Assembly: GCA_907164885.2 (NCBI GenBank)
Contig: OU015490.1
Span: forward strand, 222,822,054 to 222,886,053
Origin: Dolomedes plantarius
Lineage: Eukaryota > Arthropoda > Arachnida > Araneae > Dolomedidae
DNA: 64,000 nucleotides
Direction: 5' to 3'
The notes beneath the pieces are model-generated. The model saw nothing but the letters and a program-made list of their open reading frames with translations. It searched no databases and had not been told where the DNA came from. Positions 1-10,266 of the stretch are shown in pieces. The stretch's first letter is position 1. Every line of letters starts with the position of its first letter. The position numbers and the translations under genes were made by a program.

Positions 1-2490
1 TACAAATCACAAATAATATTCAATACAAATATACTATAAACATATTGTACAATCGATTACATTATAGCATCTCTATTCTAAAAACAAGCACACAAATCAA
101 TGTATGCTCCAACCCGACGTACAAATCATATATAATATTCATTACAATCAAATGATTATTATTTATGATTCAAAATAAGGAAAATCATATACTTACCTAT
201 TAAAGTGCAAGATATGAATGCTCTAAGATCAAGAGCCCCAGTAACAACTGCTTGTTTACAATCAAACCTCCTATCTCTAGAACTTGAAGGCAGCGTCTCA
301 ACTCCACTACCAACCAGTCTGTAAAATAATGCTTATTCTATGAATACCTTATATGAGCCTTTATGATCTTATTTGAGCCATTCACAAGCCAAATCAATTT
401 ACGCAACTTTTTAATTTTTTTTAAATTTAGAGTTAAAGGACTTGATAGACTCCTAACTTCTATACTCATAAAAATTTTATATTCCTAAATTTCCCTGATA
501 AATGGGATTAACCACAACTAAAGAATTTTTTTGGCCATGGAATAACAAATAATTTATTTAAGAAGCCAATCGAGTTAACTCCATACTCTCATCTAAATCG
601 TTGCAATAATGCAATGCAAACGGAGAAGAAAGTTGCCTCATGATAACGGTAATTATTTAGTGTTGTTTCATCACTAAAAAGTAAAATAATTGTGTCTGTT
701 ACAGTCTAATTGCCTCAGGATGTAAATACTTGCGAATTATTAAGCAATTATTTAAATTGTTGTTCTGCAAGTAAAACATAATTTAAACACTGAATTTGAT
801 GTCATTACAATTTTTACTCGCCAAATGGATTAACTCTCTTAGTCCACACAAAATGTATTAATAATACGATTACTTGAAGGATATTCTATCTATACATTTT
901 ATATTGTCGTAAATAAAAGCTACTCTACAATAATACATTCTACAACGTGCATTTGAATTAAAAATTTGAAAAGGAATTTAAACAAAAAAACATGCAATTT
1001 TTATACTTTTCTCCACTATTTGTTATCGAAATTATAAATGATTTGTTATCGAATTATATATGTTAAGAATTATTTATGATTTATTAGTATTAAATGACTT
1101 TATGCGGACCGTTCTAGGGTTCATTAATTTCTAAGAATCAGAAATCTTGAGAGTCACTTCCTAACTAATTTTAAGTGAAAAAATAAACTCTTTACAACTA
1201 TGATTTATTTTATCATTCTATTATGTATAAAAAAGATTTTGATTCATATGATTTATTACTATTTAATGACTTTAATGAAAACAAATTTACGAGTTAATCA
1301 ATTTTGGTAAGTGAGCGGCCATATTATGCTCATTAAACATGGTGATGAATCCTGAGGTCTCAAAATTAGAAAAGAATCTTTTTAAAGTGAATGCTATTGA
1401 TTTTAAAGTAAGAAATTCAACACATAACATAAAGTTACCTCTACAGCACATTTAAAAGCTCTTCTTGTAATTTATATACCCTAATAAGACCAAGGAACAC
1501 ATCGAGCTTTTCAAAGAACAAGCGATCATTAAACAATCACAACTTATGTGTTTATAGTTACTTCAGTTGCAATTGTCTGTAGGACCAATACACACCCCGC
1601 TCAGCTAAAGTTCGAGGTCAATTATTTTCTTTGCCCTGCCTAAAACAAAGTCTGCTTTATTATCCATGGAGCGTAAACAACAAAAACCACTTCCTTTTAC
1701 TAGAAAAACCACTACGTGTAATGGAGTAGTGAATTCTTTTCAAAGAGGCCAGAATTGCATTATTAAATATAAAAAATTTCTTGGAAATGCTTTGGGTTAA
1801 TTAGGATTATAATAAGTAAAACAAATGTGCTTTTGGGATTATAATCATGGGCAGTGTGATTACTTTTCATCTAAAAGTAATGATAAAATATTTTGCTTCT
1901 ATGTCAACCTGCATTGTCTCAAAAATTGTTTTAAGTTACTGTAAAATTATAATTTATAAATAACCAGTGTGAATATAAATGTCATAATAAAGTGGCGACA
2001 ACTTTCCTGAAATATGCAAATCATGGTTGTTGTAAGAATATTTTAATTCTCTAAATTTAAAAAAGCAAATAGTTGAGATAAAAGCTACTTTCAGAGCTGC
2101 TTACACAAATATCGTAGGGATAAATGGGGGAAGTGATAATACGCTGTACTTCTGAACCCTTTGTAAAATAAACTTTAATGAAAAGATCATTTTATCTTAA
2201 GTACATAAGTCGAGTTGTGCATTAACGCTGATGGATAAATAAAAGTTATTCTCAAATTTTTCTTTGATTAAATCAAGTTGCTTTCTAAAAATAATATCGC
2301 TTCAGTCTAGTTTGAATTTTTTAAAAAAGAAAACCGTACTTTCTAATAACATTGATTATGATTCCGACTGTTAAAATATTAGAAATTTGATCATATCAGG
2401 CATTTTCAATGTCCGGAATCTATATCAGTTTCCAGTTGTGACGGGGATATTTGTCGCGAATGTTTGTTAATTAATTAATGATGTAAGAAT
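1..2490. other. AT-rich spacer, no gene seen
   Basis: No reading frame with recognisable protein motifs, no RNA gene and no clear element ends were found. The base composition is strongly AT-rich with short homopolymers, as expected for intergenic or intronic arthropod DNA. Confidence 0.6.
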
Positions 2491-2492
2491 CA

Positions 2493-2961
2493 ATATAATA
2501 ACATTGATCAACCCCCTTTCGTATAGTATAGTACATCGACTAATTCGTTGTGACATTCACGCTTTTTACTCTTAAGTTTAAATAATAAATTGATTTGTTG
2601 ACATTAAGAATATATATATATATATATAGATATATATATATATATATATATATATCTATATATCATAATCATGATAATCATCACGCTTTGTTAACATGAA
2701 TACATTAACACACTCAATTAATTAAAAATTATCCTTGCACTAACTGCATTTAACTCATACATTTATTAGTAATTATCTTTCAAATGGAATACATTTAACA
2801 CAACTGGATTAATTGATAATATACCTTTACGATAAAATTTTCCCGTCACGTAATGGTACCGTGACCAGGATTTGTATTTAAACCTCAGATTAATAGTGTG
2901 AATGTCATAACGAATTGTCGATGAACTAACACTATAAGAAAAGGGATCAACGTTATTATAT
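2493..2961. mobile_element. Foldback (MITE-like) element with about 60-bp inverted ends
   Basis: The left end (ATAATAACATTGATCAACCC, then CCTTTCGTATAG and later CGACTAATTCGTTGTGACATT) returns as its reverse complement at the right end, around 2897-2961. The centre holds a TA microsatellite and no coding sequence. This is the form of a non-autonomous DNA transposon. I could not assign a superfamily, and no target duplication is clear because the inverted similarity runs into AT-rich flanks. Confidence 0.55.
2611..2661. repeat. TA microsatellite
   Basis: Near-perfect TA dinucleotide run with two GA/TC interruptions, inside the foldback element. Confidence 0.9.
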
Positions 2962-3024
2962 GCTTTACATTAATTAATTAATAATATACCTTCACGATAA
3001 AATTTCCCCGTCCCACCAGACTTT

Positions 3025-3310
3025 ACGACCCGAGGTAGCTTAGTGGTAGCGCGTTGGGCTTTGAACGGAGTGTGCGAGTTCGAATCCCGATGAACTCCAT
3101 TAAATATCTTCGTGTATAGGCCGGATATGGGTACGTTAAATCCGTTGACCGTATAGACATTTTGTGAGGTCAGTGGGGGGGGAAAGGTGCGAAAACCTCG
3201 ATATTCGTGCCTGGGGTCGAAATGTGTCAGAAAGGGGTGGTGGTGGGTCACCTTAAGTGTGCCCCCACTGAAAGCAATTAACGATTCTCGGAGATAGAGT
3301 ACTAAAGCCT
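3025..3310 (+). repeat. tRNA-derived SINE-like repeat
   Basis: A polymerase III box A (TAGCTTAGTGG at 3036-3046) and box B (AGTTCGAATCC at 3077-3087) lie at tRNA-like spacing. A roughly 200-bp non-tRNA body follows, so this is a tRNA-headed repeat rather than a tRNA gene. The flanking acceptor arms do not pair convincingly. A 3' tail is not obvious, so the right border is approximate. Confidence 0.55.
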
Positions 3311-3312
3311 TC

Positions 3313-3739
3313 ATTTAAAAGTGCCCCGCATTAGCAACAACATAGTTATAAGAGATGCCTCATAAGGCATTAACAATTATTTCACAACCAGAAATGTCCA
3401 ATATTGATGTCTGAGAAATGTTTAAATTATGTGACTTATCATCAAATAATTCTAGCATATTATCATTCTCTGTATTAGGGCAACTCGAATGTCACGAGGA
3501 TACATGCAGATATATCGATAGATTGTGATGTATATGTACCCCGTTATGGTTATGACAGTTTTGAAATACGACTGAATGAACTGGAAATCGTTGAAGCTGA
3601 TTTGTAAGAGTAACTCTGTATGAAAACTGACGTATGAAAACTGAGACTTTCGATATTATTTTGTAACGGTTTTTGGTGTGAATATATGAACATACAGGAA
3701 GTAATAGGGATACATAAGATACAAATCTGTTGCATATCG
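3313..3739. other. Spacer, nothing recognised
   Basis: AT-rich sequence with no recognisable element ends or coding motifs. The right part may be the 3' flank of the mariner remnant that follows. Confidence 0.5.
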
Positions 3740-4231
3740 TAGCGTTGTCGGTTCAAGTAAGTGTCCCAGCGCTTACTAGATTTTGAATACCCTGAGTAAA
3801 GAACGACGTTGGTTGTTTGCGGAGCCAGTCTTGAACGACGTCTCGGATATCTGCATTAGCAAACCTCATTGAAAGCATTTTTTTCAGAACAGCCTAAGAT
3901 GTGGCAGTTGTAGGGTGACAACGAGGCCCCTACAAGGAGGCTATAGAGGAGGAATTATGGTTGATGAGCTACATCAAATCTTGTCCACTGCAGTCGATTC
4001 CATAGTGATGGTCAAATGTGGTAGAGCAGGTCTCGGCGTGTCTCGTGCTCCACGTCCATACGATTTCTCTAAATCAATTGGATATTGTGAACTATCGCAG
4101 ACATTAATGCGTACACAAGCCCTCTTACGGTGATAAATTTCGACTTCACTAACACCTTCTGCCGTCAAAAATGGAATAACCGCTCGCCGGGACTGTTTGA
4201 AAGAATGCACGTCACGACAGTATGTAGCCAT
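3740..4231 (-). pseudogene. Mariner-type transposase remnant, internally deleted
   Basis: Read on the minus strand from 4231, the first 85 codons resemble the N-terminal helix-turn-helix region of mariner transposases: RAVIPFLTAEGVSEVEIY, then a 'KPRPGRP'-like stretch reading TPRPALP and ending TESTAVDKI-like. Further along the same strand (about 3860-3750) come residues typical of the family C-terminus (RFANADIRDVVQDWLRKQ, FFTQGIQNLV). The catalytic middle is missing, so the element has suffered an internal deletion and is not functional. Frames shift between the two parts. No terminal inverted repeats could be fixed. Confidence 0.55.
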
Positions 4232-5475
4232 CTTGCTTAAACACGTTCAAACACCATTGACACTTTCCGACGAGAGAAGCTTGTTTCGTAACATATAACG
4301 TTATCTACTGGTTTGGGTAAAGTTTTGGCAAGTTTTGGGTATTTAACCACTGCTGCTTACACTAAAGTCTCCTTTCATTTGGGCCACATTATACTTTAAA
4401 GAGAAACTTTTTTACTCTCTTACTTTGTTTTATCTAAAATGAGCTGAGTTTTATTGGCAATACTACGTACAAAGATATTATTTTTTAAATCTACATAATT
4501 TCAATTTACATTTACTGAAACAATATAATTTATCATGATATTCAATTTTATTTTGGAGACTATAGAAAAATGAATATGATTAGAGATTAAATTGATAGAA
4601 ACTCGCTGCTGTACTGTTTCCGGAAAATTCCCAGACTAACTATTCCAATGTATCCAACGAATTAAACGTTATTTGCTATCCAGTCTATTCGAAGGAGAAT
4701 AGATTTAGATTAACCCTCCTTGAATCACAGTAAGAGATTTCTTTTGTTTTCCTACTGATATTTTAATTTTGTAATGCAACAGGAATGTGATTTATTGACC
4801 TCCATTCGAATTGTATTGTGAAGATGATACCTTTCTCTCATCAAGAACATTCCCTTAACCCCTACATCTAAGGAAATTCTCTGAATATGCGACTCTTAAT
4901 GGGTCTTGTAGAGGAGTCTCTTAGCTTTCATTGTTGATGCTCTTAATTGCACATACTTAAGGAAATCAAACATAGAATCACTTGCAAGTGGCAGGGCGCA
5001 TTCTTCTTCGATATACAGGCAATATCTTCTCTCTGTACAATAAAACAATAAAGGAGCGTGTAAACTGTTGTTTGAAAGCTATATTGAGTTGTGTGAAAGG
5101 TATATTTTGGAATCTAGAATAGATTACTAAATTCATGCATAATTTTTATAAAACGTATATAACGTAAATTACATACATAATTTTTTTCATATTTAGATAT
5201 TTGATTTCACTGAAATCTCATTGTGAACTGTTTTCTTGATCCATAATACTTTGTAGATATCAAGGAAAATATTCAGAGAAAATTTTTTTTCCACTAAGTT
5301 ATGTTATCACTTGCATATTGTGACAATTTGTATAAAAATATGTTTCTTTCCGAATAGCACAATATGTTTTCTAGACTAGATACGAAGAAGAAATAATTTG
5401 TAGGTTAAGTTCAATAATGTTCTGGGACTTGCATGACTAGTCGAGAACAAACTAAATTTTATAACTATTTTAATG
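4232..5475. other. Spacer, nothing recognised
   Basis: AT-rich DNA with no coding motif or element end that I can support. Confidence 0.5.
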
Positions 5476-5800
5476 ATTCTACCTTACCTTGATTATTGCA
5501 GTGTCGTTTTTGGGACATCTGGCTAAGTCAGTGGAAATCAGAATACATTGGGATGTCACGCGCTGATCGTCCTCTTCGTCTCTACAGGCTATACGGCCTT
5601 TGTTTGGCCATTGTTGGGACTATTTAGTAATTAAAATGATAGGTCACACAACAAGAACGAGGGATAATCTTTACAGCACTGGTCGTAAATGAAAACCAGC
5701 AATTAACAGTCACTTGAGCACCTGAAGCGGGGCATGGTCTAGACATGTTACTTCAACCCTCGAGCGAAGAACACGAAATTTTTTGAAAAAGTTATCAAGC
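5476..5800 (+). pseudogene. Possible non-LTR retrotransposon (LINE) RT tail
   Basis: A short frame reads ILPYLDYCSVVFGTSG, close to the conserved 'LPHFDYCSVVWG' region downstream of the polymerase core in jockey/CR1-like reverse transcriptases. About 110 bp later another frame reads GHTTRTRDNLYST, resembling the 'H-TR-N' motif near the C-terminus of the same proteins. Order and spacing fit a decayed LINE 3' end. Several stops and frame changes are present and no poly(A) or repeat tail is visible, so the call is tentative. Confidence 0.35.
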
Positions 5801-6109
5801 CTAAAACAACGCCAAGTATGATTTTCCTAAGCACAGAGAAGTTTTCAGAATTACTACCTCCATAATATATAGTTTTTCTGTTAGCGAGTTACACTAAAGA
5901 CTACTTGTGAAACGAATCATGTACTTGCCTTTCCGGGTATTGCGTCATTTGTTTTAGACCGGTTTGATCATAAAACCTGATAACCGGATCAAATCTTTAA
6001 TCGAATTTCCACAGCTGTGAAGAAGCTACCGTAAATAATTTATTATTCAGTTTCCAGTAGTTGGTGCGTTTTAAACAAACCGGATCGTTGAATATCATTA
6101 GATGAGGCG

Positions 6110-6116
6110 TATATAA
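6110..6116 (+). promoter_or_regulatory. TATA box of the copia 5' LTR
   Basis: TATATAA sits 231 bp into the LTR, upstream of the expected transcript start. The 3' LTR carries the same box at 11867-11873. Confidence 0.55.
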
Positions 6117-6408
6117 GGCTCACATACGATTCAGTAAAGAAAGAGTAGATAGATAATGAAGCTGAGGACAATCTGAAGAAAGGTAATGTTGATTTATAGT
6201 TTAAGTTTAAGACGCAGTAAAGAAAATAGAATAAGGGGCTAACAGTCTTTGCCTATGCCTAACTTGAGGTAATTCCATCACAGTGTATAGACACTGTTGT
6301 TTGTATATATGAGACTTGTTATTTTTAATGAATTTAGAGAACGCTATTGATTGATATGGATATTTTATTGTTGAAGATTTTTTAAACTAACTTTTAATAT
6401 TTTAAACA

Positions 6409-6414
6409 AATAAA
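6409..6414 (+). promoter_or_regulatory. Polyadenylation signal in the LTR
   Basis: AATAAA, about 300 bp downstream of the TATA box. The functional copy would be the equivalent at 12166-12171 in the 3' LTR. Confidence 0.45.
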
Positions 6415-6580
6415 TTTGAATTGTTATTGTTGAAAAAGTCTTGTCGTCTATGCTTTCATCAATAGTTTTAACGTATACCTATTGTAACAAACAACGTTTC
6501 TTCTGCGATTTTACTCTGCAATTTAATTATTAGGTTTTTTGTTGACGTGCTCGTTTCACGTGCACGCTGACAATAAAAGA

Positions 6581-6593
6581 GGTTATGGGCTAG
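6581..6593 (+). promoter_or_regulatory. Primer-binding site, internal initiator-tRNA-Met type
   Basis: GGTTATGGGCTAG lies 8 nt after the 5' LTR. It is complementary, with one mismatch, to the anticodon stem-loop of arthropod initiator tRNA-Met (..GGGCCCAUAACCC..). Drosophila copia uses the same unusual half-tRNA priming, whereas most retroelements pair with the tRNA 3' end. Confidence 0.75.
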
Positions 6594-6896
6594 ATGTTAC
6601 TGAAGGTATATGACCATAAAAGCTAAATAGGCAATGACCAGATGTTATTGACGGTATACGCTCATAACAACTGAAAGGATTATTAGCAACAATGTTATTA
6701 CAATATTTCGCCCATGAAAATAATATGTTTTTACGTTTTGATACTATATCAGTGGCCCTGAAGATGGGGGGGGCGTTGAATGGAATTGAAGTAAGTTTAA
6801 TGTTGATGCATATTAACATAGACGACAAGTGAAGTTTATTTTGTATTTTGAAAGAATTTGAAGTTTTGAAAAGTGAATTTCGGGGATACAATTAAA
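6592..6896 (+). other. Copia 5' leader with a 28-nt direct repeat
   Basis: About 300 nt untranslated. AGATGTTACTGAAGG... at 6592-6619 is repeated with few changes at 6640-6667 (AGATGTTATTGACGG...). The first copy begins inside the primer-binding site. Its role, if any, is unknown; packaging or dimerisation is speculation. Confidence 0.6.
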
Positions 6897-8243
6897 ATGC
6901 AGACCCAAATAGAGAAGCTGAACGCAACAAATTACGGGAATTGGGCTGAAGATATGAGGTACATTCTTATGGAGCGTGGATGTTGGGGCATAGTAGCAGG
7001 CACAGAGCTAGTACCAAAACTTAAAACTAAGAATGAAAAAACGGAAGTTGAAAGCACAGCGAGTAAAGATACCGATACTACAAAGAAGGTAACTACTCAG
7101 GTAGAGTATCCGGGTCCTGAAGTTACATATCGTGACGTTAGGGATTATAATCTCCGTGCAGGAACCGCAATTTCATTGATTTATTTAAATATTTCCCCTG
7201 AATTTCGGAAAATAGTGGAGGGAATAGAGAATGCCCGAGAAGCATGGCTCAAATTAAAATTATTTTTTGAACCCGACAATAGGTCGAGGCATATGCAACT
7301 GATTAATGAACTATTTTCTAGCAGAATTCAACCACATGAAAAAATTAGCCTGTTTGCAGCACGTTTAACGAGAATTGTTGAAAAATTACGAGGTATAAAC
7401 CAACCAATTAATGAAATTTACGTTAGTTTTCAGTTATTACGCTACTTACCAGAAACTTATGATAGCATTTCACAATCCATATTACGATGGCCAGAAGAAA
7501 AATTTAAATTTAAGGACATACTCGTAGAACTGGTAGCTGAGGAAGATAGACTGACGGTACGAGAACAAGACCGTAACAAAATGCATGAAGTCAAAGCTTA
7601 TTCTGCAGTCACACGCAAGAAAAATATGACATGTTTTAGGTGTAATCAGGTGGGACATATTAAAAGAAATTGTTTCAATGGAAATCCCGTTAACGAGTAC
7701 CAACAGAGACAGCGTGTTCCACCAAGAAATACATCACCTTATCGGAAGAGTACGGCAGTTAGAAGTCATTCCCCTGCACGTGGAATAAGTCCTGTGCGTT
7801 ATAAATCAAAACCAAATTCAGCAAATAAGAAGGTGAGATTTCCTTCGATTAATCTTGTGCAAACTTATGTGAGTAATTTTGAAGAATCTTCGAATTTATG
7901 GACTTTTGACACTGCTGCTAGTCATCACTTTTGTAAAGTGAAGAAGTGGTTCCAGGATTTTGAGGAAATAAAGGACGATAAATTATCCGTAGCTATCGAA
8001 GGAGTGACATTCCCGATTACAGGTAGAGGGTCAATTCAGCTACAGTTTGGCTCCAGAACATTCCATTTGTACAATGTCATGTATTCACCTAATCTTAAGT
8101 TGAATTTAATTTCAGGTTCTGTTTTAGACAGACAAGGTCTCAGGTTCGAAGGCGGTCAAGGTATGGTAAGAATTAAAAACCGGTATGATAAAACTGTTTT
8201 TTTTTGCCAAATTAAAGAATGGTTTATATCAGGTTTGTCCTAA
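6897..8243 (+). CDS. Copia Gag and aspartic protease
   Basis: Structural and processing part of the copia polyprotein. The ATG at 6897 is chosen because it opens MQTQIEKLNATNYGNWAEDM, typical of the N-terminus of copia Gag (UBN2-type); frame upstream of it lacks an ATG. A CCHC zinc knuckle, CFRCNQVGHIKRNC, starts near residue 246 and would bind element RNA. An aspartic protease active site, FDTAASHH, has its Asp near residue 338. The protease continues to about residue 430, then the frame leaves the conserved path inside a run of nine T (8197-8205) and ends 12 codons later. With eight T the frame would continue into integrase. Either a one-base mutation, an assembly error, or a frameshift site explains this. 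Confidence 0.9.
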   Translation: MQTQIEKLNATNYGNWAEDMRYILMERGCWGIVAGTELVPKLKTKNEKTEVESTASKDTDTTKKVTTQVEYPGPEVTYRDVRDYNLRAGTAISLIYLNISPEFRKIVEGIENAREAWLKLKLFFEPDNRSRHMQLINELFSSRIQPHEKISLFAARLTRIVEKLRGINQPINEIYVSFQLLRYLPETYDSISQSILRWPEEKFKFKDILVELVAEEDRLTVREQDRNKMHEVKAYSAVTRKKNMTCFRCNQVGHIKRNCFNGNPVNEYQQRQRVPPRNTSPYRKSTAVRSHSPARGISPVRYKSKPNSANKKVRFPSINLVQTYVSNFEESSNLWTFDTAASHHFCKVKKWFQDFEEIKDDKLSVAIEGVTFPITGRGSIQLQFGSRTFHLYNVMYSPNLKLNLISGSVLDRQGLRFEGGQGMVRIKNRYDKTVFFCQIKEWFISGLS

Positions 8244-9513
8244 AAATCCCCGAGTTGCCAGAATAAGAGAGGATTGCAGTGCTTGTGTGGCCAGGAAAGT
8301 TGACGATGAACTGGTACATCGAAGGTTAGCACATATAAGTCCATATGTAATCCGGGATACAATTAGGAAACATGCCATAAAGGGGTTGGAAAAATTTGAA
8401 GATCATAATTTTGACTGTGAAACCTGTACACTTAACAAGTTCAGACGAGTTAGTTTTAAATCTGTAAATTTTAGACGCTCTAAATATCCCAATGATTTGA
8501 TCTATATGGATACTTGGGGTCCTTGCAGTACTATTGGTCGCAACGGTGAAAAATATTTTTTATCGATTATAGACGACCATTCACGTAAGTGCTCTGTTTA
8601 CCCTATGTGTGAAAAATCTGAGGTTTTCCGGATTTTTAGAAATCATGTCGCTCGTGCAGAGAGGTTCCTAGGGCGGAAAATAAAAAGTATCCGTACCGAT
8701 AACGGGACTGAGTTTGTAAACAATAATTTTACACAATTTTGCAATGATCATGGGGTAAAACATGAACTCACAAACACATATACACCAGAGCAGAACGGTA
8801 CTGCAGAAAGGTTCAACCAGACAGTATCAAATGGGGCGAAGTGCTTGTTAGCAGACAGTGGGTTAGAGACAAAATTTTGGCCTGATGCAGTTTTAAGTTT
8901 CACCTATGTCTGGAACAGGGTTGTACATAAAGGTCTAAGTAAGACACCATTTGAGCTTTTTGGAGGGTATAAGCCATCGGTAAACCACTTGAAGCCGTTT
9001 GGGTCCATCGCGTATGTTGGTGTACCACGACAACACAGAGCGAAGTTAGACGCCAAGGCGAAGAAAGGGGTGATGATTGGATATGCCTTTAACACCAAGG
9101 GTTATCGGATATGGTTCCCAGACACCAATAATGTGGTGGAGACCATAAATGTCAGATTCTGTGAGGATTCACAAGGGATGGAAGGCGACAGTGGAGCAAT
9201 GATGGGTCCCATTGATAATCCTAACACCGAATCATACTCCAAACATGAGGGAGATGAAGACGTTTCTATTATCAATTTAGGTCAGAATCTACCCCGTGAG
9301 AGTGACGAAGATTTGGTGGAAAAAGATAGTCCTGAAGAAACCCAAATTGATAAGAGTCCCTTGCCAGCCCAAGATCTTAGAAGTAGCGACTGGAAAAGAA
9401 ATCCATTTGGTCGATTGGAAAGAATCCATTCCGATTCCTCAGATAAAAATGGATATAAAGGGAAAATATCAGATAAACCAGCTACCGCATCCACAAGTTA
9501 TGCTAGTTCTTGA
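8185..9513 (+). CDS. Copia integrase segment, ending in UGA
   Basis: Continues the polyprotein in the next frame after the T run. It begins without a proper start codon of its own. An HHCC zinc-binding pre-integrase domain is present (HRRLAHISP...CETC), then the rve core with the catalytic triad: Asp in DLIYMDTWGP, Asp in IRTDNGTEF, Glu in PEQNGTAERFNQ. The C-terminal extension is rich in Ser, Glu and Asp, as usual in copia integrase-RT linkers. The frame ends at TGA 9511-9513 and stays open again immediately after it, in the same frame, into RT. Integrase would insert the cDNA, making the 5-bp duplication seen at the flanks. Confidence 0.9.
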   Translation: MIKLFFFAKLKNGLYQVCPKNPRVARIREDCSACVARKVDDELVHRRLAHISPYVIRDTIRKHAIKGLEKFEDHNFDCETCTLNKFRRVSFKSVNFRRSKYPNDLIYMDTWGPCSTIGRNGEKYFLSIIDDHSRKCSVYPMCEKSEVFRIFRNHVARAERFLGRKIKSIRTDNGTEFVNNNFTQFCNDHGVKHELTNTYTPEQNGTAERFNQTVSNGAKCLLADSGLETKFWPDAVLSFTYVWNRVVHKGLSKTPFELFGGYKPSVNHLKPFGSIAYVGVPRQHRAKLDAKAKKGVMIGYAFNTKGYRIWFPDTNNVVETINVRFCEDSQGMEGDSGAMMGPIDNPNTESYSKHEGDEDVSIINLGQNLPRESDEDLVEKDSPEETQIDKSPLPAQDLRSSDWKRNPFGRLERIHSDSSDKNGYKGKISDKPATASTSYASS

Positions 9514-10266
9514 CTAGACGATATACAGATGCCTAATACTTACAAGCAAGCATTGAAATCACCACAGCATAAACAGTGGGTAGAGGCCATGGAAGAAGAG
9601 ATGAAAGTCATGACAGAAAGACAGGTATGGCACCTAGTTGAGTTATCATCAGATACAGATATCATAGGATGCCGGTGGGTTTTTGCGTTGAAAAGAGACG
9701 AAAAGGGCGAGGTGGCCAGGTACAAGGCCAGACTGGTGGCACAGGGTTTTAAACAAATTAAAGGAGTTTCTTACGAAGAGACTTTTAGCCCAGTCATTAA
9801 TTTCAGTCTAATTCGTTTTTTCTTCTCACTTTTAGTAGTTTTACAGGGTTGGACCCACAGACAGTGTGATGTCAAAGGAGCTTATCTGTATGCACCATTA
9901 AAAGATGATATTTACATGTCTCAGCCTCCCGGTTTTGTTGTAGAAGGTAAGGAAGATTTTGTATGCAAATTGGATAAAGCTATCTATGGATTGCATCAAA
10001 GTGGTAGAGAATGGTTCTTCGAGATTCATAAAGTATTGATAGAACTAGGTTTTAGCAAACTAAATTGGTGTAACTGTGCATATGATTTTAATTGTGTGTT
10101 GATTTTACTTTTATATGTTGATGACATGGTTTTGTTCGGTAAGGACGAGGAGATAATAGACAAAGCCATAGGATTGTTGAAGACACATTTTGATTTAAAA
10201 ATTTTGGGAAAAACTAGAAAGCTGTTGGGAGTTGAGTTTGAGGAAAAGGGGGAGAAGTTTTGTTGA
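9514..10266 (+). CDS. Copia reverse transcriptase, first part (after UGA)
   Basis: RNA-directed DNA polymerase (RVT_2 type). It lies in the same frame as integrase, separated only by the UGA; an internal ATG at 9529 exists but polyprotein readthrough is the simpler route. Diagnostic stretches are GCRWVFALKRDEKGEVARYK, ARLVAQGFKQIKGVSYEETF, QCDVKGAYLYAPL with the first catalytic Asp, and YVDDM with the active-site Asp pair. The region just before YVDD is a few residues shorter than in relatives. The frame ends at 10266 after four T (10258-10261); a five-T run would keep it open into the RNase H part. Confidence 0.9.
   Translation, partial: LDDIQMPNTYKQALKSPQHKQWVEAMEEEMKVMTERQVWHLVELSSDTDIIGCRWVFALKRDEKGEVARYKARLVAQGFKQIKGVSYEETFSPVINFSLIRFFFSLLVVLQGWTHRQCDVKGAYLYAPLKDDIYMSQPPGFVVEGKEDFVCKLDKAIYGLHQSGREWFFEIHKVLIELGFSKLNWCNCAYDFNCVLILLLYVDDMVLFGKDEEIIDKAIGLLKTHFDLKILGKTRKLLGVEFEEKGEKFC

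Larger units (their letters stand above)
5879..6572 (+). repeat. 5' LTR of copia element
   Basis: TG...CA-bounded 694-bp repeat, matching the copy at 11636-12329. It carries a TATA-like box and an AATAAA signal in the order expected for U3-R-U5. Confidence 0.95.

Noticed and set aside
3025..3100. Functional tRNA gene
   Set aside because: Box A and box B are good, but acceptor arms do not pair and a conserved body follows, which fits a SINE.
3915..4133. 72-codon plus-strand frame
   Set aside because: It is the complement of the mariner remnant read on the minus strand and has no family motif.
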